Position numbers and translations under genes: made by a program. The notes below the pieces were generated by a model, which worked only from the letters and a program-made list of their open reading frames with translations, was not told the DNA's origin and did not search any database. From the NCBI RefSeq assembly GCF_001908375.1, contig NZ_CP017244.1:868001-932000 (forward strand): 64,000 nucleotides of DNA. Reading direction: 5' to 3'. This document shows, in pieces, positions 1 through 7,461 of the stretch (position 1 is its first letter; each line of letters begins with the position of its first letter). The stretch comes from Rhizobium etli 8C-3 (lineage in GTDB: Bacteria; Pseudomonadota; Alphaproteobacteria; Rhizobiales; Rhizobiaceae).

Positions 1-1215
1 GAGCGTTAGATGACCGCTCTGCGCGAGTTCGTGCAGCCACATCTGGCTTTGGAGAATGCCGCCATGGGCAGGACCGGTGGTCACGACCACGGCATCGAAG
101 CGTTTCTCCACGCGCTCGCCACTTCGCCTCAATAGAAATACATCGATCGCCGCTCCGTCGATTTTTGCACCGGCTACGCAAGCGGCAAGGATCTCGAGGC
201 GTCCGTCAGCGATCGCCCGGTCCAGCACCTCTTCGACCTGCGGTGCGATGCGGAAGCGATGGACGTCCCAGTAAGGTCGCAAATGACGCACGATGCGCTG
301 CCGCTCGGCGAGAGGCAGATTGCGCCAGATTTCATGGCCGTTGCTGCGGACCTGATCGATGACTGCATGCCAGCTTTCGCCGAGTTCGGCAGCCTGCGCG
401 ATCGAGTTTCGGACGTTGCGGAGCAGTGCTGCAGCGCTTGTTGCCGGCTCGGAAAGGAAGTCGCCCAAGGGCTCCTGCGGGCACGGCGGGTGCCCGCGAG
501 AACGAAGCCCTCGGCGGGAGATCGAGGTGATCGGACCTTGATGGCCGCTGCGTGTTAGAGACGCGATGATATCGGCGGATGTCAAGCCGTTGCCGACAAT
601 GAGGACCCGATCGTCGGGACGGATGGCATCGAGTGAGCCGGGGCGCGTCGGATCGGCAAAAAAGCGCGGGTGGCCGGCCAATGCGGCGCAGAGGCTGGGC
701 GGTGCAGAGGGGGCTGGATGGCTGGTGGCGATTACGAGTAAATCTGCGCGCATCTCCTCGCCATCGCTGTCGGTGATCATCCAAGCCTTTGGGTCGGGTA
801 ACACCCTTTTTACACGCGTCCTCCTGTGCTCTATCCTGCCGTTTTCAAGGTATGGGCGCAGTCTCGCAGCGACATAGGCGCCGAAGAGCCGGCGTTGAGG
901 ATAGAGATTGCCATTCGGCCATAATGCTTCCGGATCGTCCGCGACACCATCGGTATCGGCAATCCAATCAAGGAAATCCTCCGGTTCATCGGGAAGCAGA
1001 CTCATACGGGCTGCCGGAACATTGATGCGGTGGGAAGGGTCGTCCGTATCATAGGCAAGCCCGCGGCCCAATTCGCGGCGCGGCTCAAAGACGATGAGGC
1101 GCGCCATCTCGTGCATTGTCCTTGCGAGGTGAAAGGCTACTCCCGCGCCGGAAAAGCCGCCGCCAACAATGGCAATGGCCGGTCTTTTGACACTATCCGT
1201 TTGGGTTTTCGTCAC
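1..1215 (-). CDS. FAD/NAD(P)-binding flavoprotein, C-terminus cut by window edge
   Basis: Reverse-strand reading frame open from a GTG at 1215 to the left edge (about 405 residues visible). The N-terminus has an FAD-binding Rossmann motif (AIAIVGGGFSGAG, residues ~10-22). A second dinucleotide-binding motif (VLIVGNGLTSAD) lies near residues 195-206, which is typical of the NAD_binding_9 'FAD-NAD(P)-binding protein' family. These cytosolic flavoproteins are poorly characterised and their substrates are unknown. No good in-frame ATG precedes the first motif, so I take the GTG at 1215. It lies in the same orientation as the next two flavoproteins but is separated from the GMC gene by about 200 bp. 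The stop codon lies outside the window. Family assignment is fairly safe; function is not known. Confidence 0.75.
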   Translation of the reverse strand, partial: MTKTQTDSVKRPAIAIVGGGFSGAGVAFHLARTMHEMARLIVFEPRRELGRGLAYDTDDPSHRINVPAARMSLLPDEPEDFLDWIADTDGVADDPEALWPNGNLYPQRRLFGAYVAARLRPYLENGRIEHRRTRVKRVLPDPKAWMITDSDGEEMRADLLVIATSHPAPSAPPSLCAALAGHPRFFADPTRPGSLDAIRPDDRVLIVGNGLTSADIIASLTRSGHQGPITSISRRGLRSRGHPPCPQEPLGDFLSEPATSAAALLRNVRNSIAQAAELGESWHAVIDQVRSNGHEIWRNLPLAERQRIVRHLRPYWDVHRFRIAPQVEEVLDRAIADGRLEILAACVAGAKIDGAAIDVFLLRRSGERVEKRFDAVVVTTGPAHGGILQSQMWLHELAQSGHLTL

Positions 1216-1423
1216 CGATGCTAATCCAACTTTGTTTAGATTTGGAAGGAGCTTGAGGCCTCTTCGAGGCTCGGCCTAGCCGGTATTTGGGGCCGACGCG
1301 GTAAAATAATCTATAATGGAGATCAATTTGAACCTGCAACTGCACTCACAGAGGCCAATATAAACTCGTTTCGCCAAGGTTCTTCAATAAAACCTGAGGT
1401 TGCTCGAACTCTGCAGAAAAATG

Positions 1424-3085
1424 CTAGGGCGCCGGCTGGATGATGTGCTGCGCGAGGCGAATTGCAAGGGCCATTGCCGTCAATGTTGGATTGGCTTGGC
1501 TCGACGTCGGAAAGACAGAAGAACTCGCAATATATGCGTTAGCAAGATCGAAGATCTTCAAGTTCGCGTCGACGACGGCTTCGTTGCGGTTCCTTCCCAT
1601 GCGTGTCAGTCCAATCTGATGCGTGCCATGGCGGATGCGCGTAGTGATGGCACTTGCAAGCGTATCGTCATTTCGATCGAGATCGAGTTGACCCAGGCAG
1701 TTTTTTTCAAGCCAGGCATTGAGGAGCCGATGGGTGCGAACGAGTGCATGGATATTTTCGTCGAGCACGCGCATGTCGATCGTCAGCCGCGGCATGAAGA
1801 AGGCATCGACACTGTCAGACAAACGCACGTGGCTTTGTCTGTCCGGGAAATGTTCGGCATGGAAAGCGAGCCTGTAGGTCAAACGGCTGTTATTGATGAA
1901 GAAGCCGGGTTTCCTGGCGCTTCGCCGATAGCGATTGCGTAAATAACCTGGTAGCTGCCTGACAATCTCGGTTGGGTTGATTGCGAGGTTCTTGAGATGG
2001 CCGGCGATTGCATCAAGGCGGCTTGCGTGATGCCGGCGGATGACTTCAGGAGCAAGGTATCGTGCGAGTGGACGAAAATTCAGGGCAAGATAAGCGGCGG
2101 ACAAAAAGGCACTTTCATGCTGCGGATCTGAAAGGGCCGGCACGTCGGGCCAGAACGCCACATTCGGCAGATGATGCTGGTTGATTAGCGTATCGCTCGG
2201 CACGATGCGTCTGCGCATGTATGCGCCTGTTTCGTCCCTGCGGAAGTCGAAAAGTGCCTCAGCCGGCCTGTTCGAAAATCTAACCGCGGCAACATGCCCG
2301 AAAAGATGGCCCATGTAATAGCGGCCAAGCGCTCCATGGGGGCCGCCGAACATCAGCGGGTGACGCCGCTGAATGTTGAGCAGAAGTCTCGCCGCTTCCA
2401 GCCCACCTGAGGCAAGAACCACGAGTTTGCATGAAATGCGGTAGGCAAGACCGTTTTTGTGACGAGCCACGATATGGCTGACTCTGCCATTTTCCGTCAG
2501 GACCAGATCCACGACTGTGGTGTTCAGGAGGATTGTCAGTCCCTTATCCTCGCTGAATTGCTGAAGGCTTGCGCGAAACAGTTTCGGATCACGACTGTAA
2601 CGTTCAAGGCGCGTGAGTTCGAAATGGGCGTCTGCCGACACAAGTGGCGTCTTATCGAGGAACCCTTGGCCACAGTTGGCGTATTCAACGGCACGGTCGT
2701 AGAACGGTCTTATCTCGTCATAGGACATAGGCCACCGAGCATCGGTAAATCGATCTTCAAAGTCGATCGGATCGAAGGGAAGGCATCGCCCGGTCCAAAG
2801 GTTGCTTGTTCCGCCGAATTGGCGCGAGACGCAGATGCGCACGTCATCATGGGTGGCAGGCTCCAGGATCAAGGCGCCGGCGAGTTCGTTCGAGGCCGCA
2901 GATGGGTCCAACCCGCCCGACTCAACAACGAGCACGCGCTTGTCGGCCCGCCGAAGCTCTTTGACGAGGGTGAGGCCGACGGGTCCGGATCCGACGATTA
3001 GGACATCGATGTCACCTGGCATGTCATCAATGCGCCCTGAAATCATTCCGGCCCCGTCACTATGATGCGATATGTTGCAATGCAT
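1424..3085 (-). CDS. GMC-family FAD-dependent oxidoreductase
   Basis: A 553-residue protein of the glucose-methanol-choline oxidoreductase superfamily. The FAD-binding motif VLIVGSGPVG is at residues ~28-37. The C-terminal GMC domain ends with the family pattern TRMG followed by NAYIASSSVFPT and NPTLTAMALAIRLA. Such enzymes oxidise alcohols or sugar hydroxyls, with the active-site His within the C-terminal domain. The substrate cannot be told from sequence. The start could be ATG at 3085, 3046 or 3022; the last two lie closer to the conserved fold, so the first ~20 residues are doubtful. No signal peptide is evident, so it is probably cytosolic. It stands alone, with about 400 bp of AT-rich DNA upstream. 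Confidence 0.85.
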   Translation of the reverse strand: MHCNISHHSDGAGMISGRIDDMPGDIDVLIVGSGPVGLTLVKELRRADKRVLVVESGGLDPSAASNELAGALILEPATHDDVRICVSRQFGGTSNLWTGRCLPFDPIDFEDRFTDARWPMSYDEIRPFYDRAVEYANCGQGFLDKTPLVSADAHFELTRLERYSRDPKLFRASLQQFSEDKGLTILLNTTVVDLVLTENGRVSHIVARHKNGLAYRISCKLVVLASGGLEAARLLLNIQRRHPLMFGGPHGALGRYYMGHLFGHVAAVRFSNRPAEALFDFRRDETGAYMRRRIVPSDTLINQHHLPNVAFWPDVPALSDPQHESAFLSAAYLALNFRPLARYLAPEVIRRHHASRLDAIAGHLKNLAINPTEIVRQLPGYLRNRYRRSARKPGFFINNSRLTYRLAFHAEHFPDRQSHVRLSDSVDAFFMPRLTIDMRVLDENIHALVRTHRLLNAWLEKNCLGQLDLDRNDDTLASAITTRIRHGTHQIGLTRMGRNRNEAVVDANLKIFDLANAYIASSSVFPTSSQANPTLTAMALAIRLAQHIIQPAP

Positions 3086-3489
3086 TCAATGCAAAAAAAG
3101 ACATGCAGGCGTGAGGTTCAACAGGATTTGGATGAAGAATCCCGACGATTCTCACGAAGGATGCGGCAGCATGATTCTGTCGGCTGCAGTACTTATTTAC
3201 TATCATAAGTTTGAAATAGTGTTCAATCACGTAATGTGTATGAAAAGATTAGTGATATCGCGCGGCCGGCATTGGAGCAGTATTTTCTCTATCACTGCGT
3301 GTATCAGTATCGATGCTACTAATACTCGAAATTTTTTTGATATCACTTGCTCAAAGGATCGGAACATTATTCCGGCATTCATCGCCAAGCACTTACAAGG
3401 ATCACCCTGCGAGAAGGCGTCGATTGCAGGAGATTCCGCTCCCTTGCTCGGTGAACTCGGCCGCGCAAGCAAGATAAGTAGTATAAGAA
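3086..3489. other. AT-rich intergenic stretch without a convincing gene
   Basis: About 400 bp between two minus-strand flavoprotein genes. It is visibly more AT-rich than the coding DNA around it. Open frames exist on both strands, but none has a ribosome-binding site, codon bias or recognisable motif. It presumably carries the promoter of the GMC gene. Confidence 0.5.
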
Positions 3490-4638
3490 CTAATTATCGA
3501 TCGGAATGGGTGGCTTGCTTATTGCTGCAACTCCAAGCGCGGCCGCAACCTCATCCGCGATCGCAAGCGATCCCGTCAGCCCCGGGCTTTCGATCCCGAA
3601 CAGATTGACCAGGCCTTTGACGCCGTGCAGGTGCGGTCCGTCGATGCGGAAGTCCGGCATTGGCATGGTTGCGTCGTGAAGCTTTGGCCGTATCCCGGCA
3701 TAATCCGGCTGCAAGGCGCCGTCACGCAAACCTGGCCAATAGCGGCGGATCGCATCATAAAACTGTTCAGCGCGCGAGGCTGCAACATCGAGCGAATAGT
3801 TCTCGTCGACCCATTCGACATCAGGCCCGAAACGACAGCGTCCGTTGAGATCGAGTGTTGCGTGGACTCCAAGGCCGGCATGGTCTGGCATCGGATAGAT
3901 GAGGTGCGAAAAGGGTTGGCGTCCGGAAAGCGCGAAATAGTTTCCCTTGGCGTACCACTGTGGCGGCACCATGTTGGGCGAAAGTCCCGCTGTTCTTGCC
4001 GCAAGGCCGGGGGCACCGTGGCCGGCGGAATTGACCACGAAGCTGGCCCCAATTTCGGTAGGCTCCGCTCCGCCCGTGGTCAGTCTGATCCGCGCACCGC
4101 CGCAGCTGATTGCTACAGCCGGCGTGTGGAAGGCGATCATGCCGCCGGCAGTCTCGAAATCCTCGCGCAGCGCCTGCATATAGCCGTGACTGTCGATGAT
4201 GCCCGTCGATGGCGAGAGCAGCGCGCCGGCGCAGTGCAGCTCCGGTTCGAGGTCGGCGACGTCGCTTTGTGTGAGCGGAACTAGGTCGAAAACGGCGTTG
4301 CGTTTGGCTGCCGCAGCAATCGCTTCAAGTTTGGGTAATTCCTCGGGGCTTGCTGCAACCAGAATCTTGCCTACCCGGCGCGCTTCCACGCCGCGGCGGG
4401 CACAATAGTCGTAAAGCGCTTCCCGGCCGTTGACGCATACCGTCGCCTTGAGCGAACCTTGTGGGTAATAAAGACCGGCGTGGATAACTTCCGAGTTCCT
4501 CGACGAAGTTTCTGTGCCGATTGCGTTGGCGCGCTCGAGAATGATGGTTTCAAGGCCGCAAAGCGCGAGCTTGCGGGCAACCGCCAGGCCGATGACGCCT
4601 GCGCCAACGACAATGGCGTCGACAAACAATCTGCTCAT
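3490..4638 (-). CDS. FAD-dependent oxidoreductase, L-2-hydroxyglutarate oxidase-like (DAO family)
   Basis: A 382-residue D-amino-acid-oxidase-fold flavoprotein. The dinucleotide motif AIVVGAGVIGLAVAR is at residues ~8-22, and the family signature TSSRNSEVIHAGLYYP follows at ~44-59. That HAGLYYP signature is typical of the LhgO/L2HGDH group, which oxidises L-2-hydroxyglutarate to 2-oxoglutarate and passes electrons to the respiratory chain. Length fits the bacterial enzymes (about 390-420) though slightly short. ATG at 4638 puts the Rossmann motif at the usual place. exoX lies upstream on the same strand, about 180 bp away, so co-transcription is possible but not shown. The exact substrate is inference; other 2-hydroxyacids are possible. 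Confidence 0.8.
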   Translation of the reverse strand: MSRLFVDAIVVGAGVIGLAVARKLALCGLETIILERANAIGTETSSRNSEVIHAGLYYPQGSLKATVCVNGREALYDYCARRGVEARRVGKILVAASPEELPKLEAIAAAAKRNAVFDLVPLTQSDVADLEPELHCAGALLSPSTGIIDSHGYMQALREDFETAGGMIAFHTPAVAISCGGARIRLTTGGAEPTEIGASFVVNSAGHGAPGLAARTAGLSPNMVPPQWYAKGNYFALSGRQPFSHLIYPMPDHAGLGVHATLDLNGRCRFGPDVEWVDENYSLDVAASRAEQFYDAIRRYWPGLRDGALQPDYAGIRPKLHDATMPMPDFRIDGPHLHGVKGLVNLFGIESPGLTGSLAIADEVAAALGVAAISKPPIPIDN

Positions 4639-4819
4639 CCGGCTTTCATCTCACCAACCGCCGCCACGCAAGAACCACCCTCATTCATCTGACCTCTGGG
4701 CAGCGAAGTCAATTCTGCAGCGTGCAAAGCGGTGCAGATTTTTCGTCATGCGAGATTGGAGAACGCTCACCTCGGGCCGATCTGAAACAGTCATGGGGAC
4801 TGCTTGAAAGGATCGGAGC

Positions 4820-5056
4820 TCATCGGGATCGGGGACGGACCGTCTGGTTCGAAATATCAAGGGCGCGAGAAGACCTGGACGCCTCCTCGTGCCAGACAAG
4901 AAAAAGCACTCCGAGAAAATACCCGCACTGGATCAGCACAGCGCATAACAGACTATCGGCAAATGCGCTGAGGACGGATCCTTGTATCCATAATATCGCG
5001 CAAAAGAAGGCGATGAGCACGGCGGCCATCGAAACAAAAACCCTGGGTGCGTACAT
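4820..5056 (-). CDS. exoX: ExoX/SyrA-like exopolysaccharide production repressor
   Basis: A 78-residue membrane protein that matches the short ExoX/SyrA family. It starts MYAPRVFVS and has two hydrophobic segments (residues ~5-25 and ~32-50) with the conserved core LLCAVLIQCGYFLGVLFLVW. In Sinorhizobium and Rhizobium, ExoX lowers exopolysaccharide output post-translationally, apparently through the ExoY undecaprenyl-phosphate sugar transferase. A longer frame extends upstream, but a strong ribosome-binding site (GGAGGGGGAG) sits just before the ATG at 5056, so I use that start. It is divergently placed from an exoY-like gene (5516) across a 459-bp regulatory region. Family call is confident; action here is inferred. 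Confidence 0.85.
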   Translation of the reverse strand: MYAPRVFVSMAAVLIAFFCAILWIQGSVLSAFADSLLCAVLIQCGYFLGVLFLVWHEEASRSSRALDISNQTVRPRSR

Positions 5057-5202
5057 GAACTCCCCCTCCGGCCTCGCGACGCACACTCTGATTTGGGACT
5101 TTCTTTTACCGTCCCGCAATACTTCGCATAATCAGAGATAACTGAGTTCTTTGATGCAATGTTACCATGCTTAATGCGTCACTTGAAACCTTCAACAGAC
5201 AA

Positions 5203-5222
5203 GATGTCAAAAAGATGTCATC
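5203..5222 (+). promoter_or_regulatory. Candidate PHO box
   Basis: GATGTCA-AAAA-GATGTCA followed by T: 7-bp direct repeats with an 11-bp period. This resembles the PhoB-binding PHO box (CTGTCAT-N4-CTGTCAT). It lies in the exoX/exoY-like divergent region, about 145 bp from the exoX start and 295 bp from the exoY-like start. Phosphate control of exopolysaccharide genes is known in rhizobia, so the placement makes sense. The match is by eye and unscored. Confidence 0.4.
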
Positions 5223-5398
5223 GTTAAAAAGTCATTAAACGCATTTTTGATAACGACATTTTCGGCAAATGACGAGACCCTGCCAGTAACCGGCAACATA
5301 GAAGATTACAAAACGAAAGATAATGAGTCATCAGCGCAAATCTGAAGTCTATGCGCCAGATGAATGACGTCGTGTAAATCGTTCATGACGTAACGCTA

Positions 5399-5414
5399 CC
5401 TACGGTAACGTAGG
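5399..5414. promoter_or_regulatory. Perfect 6-bp-arm palindrome, candidate operator
   Basis: CCTACG GTAA CGTAGG, 16 bp, about 100 bp upstream of the exoY-like start. The dyad has the size of a dimeric regulator site. The regulator is unknown; a LuxR-type protein is one possibility. Confidence 0.35.
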
Positions 5415-5515
5415 GTATTCCAGGACGTAGTTCATGCTTTCGAGGTATACATCAGATTCTGCTTGAAAATACTGATCACTACGATTTAAATGGCCGGCGC
5501 TGTGGAGGCCTCAGA

Positions 5516-6190
5516 ATGAAATACGATGCCGAATTTGCAAATCCCTCACGTGATCACGGCGATCGTCACATCCCGCAGCCTGCGGGGGGTGCGCAGAAGC
5601 GGGTTTTTGACGTCGTTCTGGCGGGAGTGGCTGTCATTTGCCTTCTGCCGCTGATGATTGCGATCGCGTTACTTGTTCGTCTTTCCGACGGCGGACCGAT
5701 CCTTCACTTGGAAAGACGGCGATCCGCCGGGGGAGAGGCGTTTGACTGCTACAGCTTCCGGAAACTGCCGGTCGACTGGCGCCTCCGGCTGGGTCAGCAT
5801 CTGTCGCGCTATCCAGACGAGCTTGCCAGTTGGATCATGACGGAAACGCTGAAGGACGACATTCTGCTTACGCCAGTTGGACGAGTTCTTCATCGAACAG
5901 GGCTTGATGACCTGCCGCAACTTTTCAACGTGCTCCTTGGTGACATGAGCTTCGTTGGTCCACCATCGCTGCCCGTTGAGCGCGGCTTCGTAAAAAGGGT
6001 CAATGTGTCGGCACAGTTCTGCAGGCCAGGCATGATCAGCGGTTGCTGCGCCACGGCGGACGGCGTCAAGAACGGAGAGATGGCGGCTGCTTCCTATGCC
6101 GCACAGTGGAGTTTTTTTGGTGATTTGAAAATTTTGGTCCGGGCGATCGGTGGTCTGTTCCAGGATGAAAGGTTTCAGCTCGATCATTGA
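5516..6190 (+). CDS. Divergent ExoY-like sugar transferase with altered catalytic motifs
   Basis: A 224-residue member of the bacterial sugar transferase family (polyprenyl-phosphate hexose-1-phosphate transferases such as ExoY/PssA). The N-terminal KRVFDV motif and one membrane segment (residues ~28-55) are kept. Key family motifs are changed: the catalytic Asp-Glu pair of SLDELPQ is GLDDLPQ (Asp131-Asp132), VGPRP reads VGPPS, KFRTM reads SFRKL, and PGLTG reads PGMISG. A good ribosome-binding site (GGAGG) precedes ATG 5516. A second, fully canonical ExoY is encoded at 14074-14757. This copy may be weakly active, have another substrate, or act as a partner or decoy for ExoX, encoded divergently next door. 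That role is inference. Confidence 0.75.
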   Translation: MKYDAEFANPSRDHGDRHIPQPAGGAQKRVFDVVLAGVAVICLLPLMIAIALLVRLSDGGPILHLERRRSAGGEAFDCYSFRKLPVDWRLRLGQHLSRYPDELASWIMTETLKDDILLTPVGRVLHRTGLDDLPQLFNVLLGDMSFVGPPSLPVERGFVKRVNVSAQFCRPGMISGCCATADGVKNGEMAAASYAAQWSFFGDLKILVRAIGGLFQDERFQLDH

Positions 6191-6263
6191 GAAGGCCGCT
6201 GTAGGCAGCGCGGTTCGTGACTGTGCTGGTGCGTAAGTCCGGGAGCCTTCGGGGCCAACCTCA

Positions 6264-7079
6264 CTAGCGAATCATGAGTTGGACGCGGGTAATATTGGTC
6301 TGACTATCACGCTGGACCGATAGCCGCGCGCCAAGGCCATTGACGGCGCGCCTTAGGATCGCAGCATCCCGGCCGCTCATGAACGGAAACATTAGCGTGG
6401 CGTTCTTTTGGATGAAAGTCACCGATCCTTCTGCTGCCCCGCCCGCGATCTCGACACTGACGGCCTCTGCTTCCTGTGCGCTCGCTGCCATTGTCGACAG
6501 CGCGATGATCAGGATCAGTAGTCGTTCCCGATAAGCTTCAATACCCTCGAAGCTGCGCAGCAAAGATACCCGCAGATCAAAAAGGATGGTCAGCGCGTCA
6601 AGGGCACGATGTAAGACAAGTCCGGGCAGGGCATCGTGTTGCGGCACATCGTTTGCGATCTCGGTGAATGTTTTGAGCAACTGGCCAATCAGGAAGCTTG
6701 CGGCGCTCAGCTTTTCCAGGGCGAGCGCGTCGCTGTGTCGTCCAGCACGCCTTGCGATCCCGACCGCACCATTTGCCAAGCCCTCTGCCGGAGATATTGC
6801 AGATGTCAGATAAAGTCCAAGCTCGCTGGATCTGACTTCGAGCACAGCCGCTGCAAAGTCACGGAAATAATTGTCGGCCGCCGCCCCGGTCTTTTCTTCG
6901 AAATCTTCAATGATTTCGCACCTTGCCGGCGCACCTGCTGTGCGCATGATAAGGACGAAGCGAGCCTCATAGTGAAAGTACAAAAATGATAATTCAGCGC
7001 TCTCGCTGACCAAAAGTCTGTCAAGTATGCAGATTGATGCTGCCTGAACGGCAGGAAACACGGTATCATTGAGTAACAT
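6264..7079 (-). CDS. Hypothetical protein, possible histidine-phosphotransfer/GHKL-like fold
   Basis: A 271-residue protein I do not recognise. It is helix-rich and soluble, with no signal peptide. The last ~80 residues (alternating strands, then ILRRAVNGLGARLSVQR and a terminal RVQLMI strand) loosely resemble the end of a GHKL ATPase domain. The middle has a helical hairpin with HRALDALTILFDLR near residues 155-170. This layout recalls ChpT-like phosphotransferases, but no phospho-acceptor or ATP motif can be named. The start is ATG 7079; a GTG directly before it (7082) is an alternative. It converges with the exoY-like gene (stops 73 bp apart). A regulatory role in exopolysaccharide control is only a guess. 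Confidence 0.55.
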   Translation of the reverse strand: MLLNDTVFPAVQAASICILDRLLVSESAELSFLYFHYEARFVLIMRTAGAPARCEIIEDFEEKTGAAADNYFRDFAAAVLEVRSSELGLYLTSAISPAEGLANGAVGIARRAGRHSDALALEKLSAASFLIGQLLKTFTEIANDVPQHDALPGLVLHRALDALTILFDLRVSLLRSFEGIEAYRERLLILIIALSTMAASAQEAEAVSVEIAGGAAEGSVTFIQKNATLMFPFMSGRDAAILRRAVNGLGARLSVQRDSQTNITRVQLMIR

Positions 7080-7291
7080 CACTATACCATCCGTAGAAGC
7101 GCTAACAATATGAAGACATATCCGACTAAAGGCCAGATAAAAACTTCGATTTTAGGCTCATGATGTTACGCTATCTGGATAATGAGACACAAATGCCTCA
7201 GGTTTATTCATGCATACGATCTGCCAATTTCTATCCATTGAAAAAGGCAAGCCCGGAGCAGCTCTTGGCGCGCCGATCCTTTCTGCTTGCG

Positions 7292-7381
7292 CTAGCGCAG
7301 CAGACAGGCAATCGCGAGCAGGATAAAGAGCCAGAGGAGCAGGGAAAGCCCGGTGGCATTCAGCAACGTCGCTTTCTTCAT
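7292..7381 (-). CDS. 29-residue single-pass membrane peptide
   Basis: A tiny frame below the size of most gene-calling cut-offs: 29 residues starting MKKATLLN, then a very hydrophobic stretch (roughly residues 12-28, Leu/Ile/Ala/Trp-rich), ending in Arg. A purine-rich ribosome-binding site (GGAGAGCGAG) directly precedes the ATG. It lies 80 bp downstream of the wzx flippase on the same strand, so it could be co-transcribed. The positive N-terminus and a single membrane helix suggest an inner-membrane peptide, perhaps a small partner of the flippase. No family is recognised. The alternative is a chance frame, made less likely by the RBS and composition. Confidence 0.45.
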   Translation of the reverse strand: MKKATLLNATGLSLLLWLFILLAIACLLR

Positions 7382-7461
7382 CTCGCTCTCCGCTTTCGCA
7401 TGAGAGAAGGATAGACGGTGAAGCTTGCGCCGGGACTGTCACCTGGCTTTGAAGGAGAGCG

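Larger units (their letters stand above)
5057..5515. promoter_or_regulatory. Divergent regulatory region between exoX and exoY-like gene
   Basis: A 459-bp, AT-rich region with no gene, from which exoX (minus) and the exoY-like gene (plus) are transcribed. It contains a TGTCA direct repeat with 11-bp period (5205 and 5216), a perfect CCTACG-GTAA-CGTAGG palindrome at 5399-5414, and two ATGACGT direct repeats 21 bp apart (5364 and 5385). The density of repeats implies several regulators act here. No promoter could be assigned with confidence. Confidence 0.55.

Noticed and set aside
3227..3472. 81-codon minus-strand frame in the AT-rich gap
   Set aside because: No ribosome-binding site, a non-ATG start and no recognisable domain.
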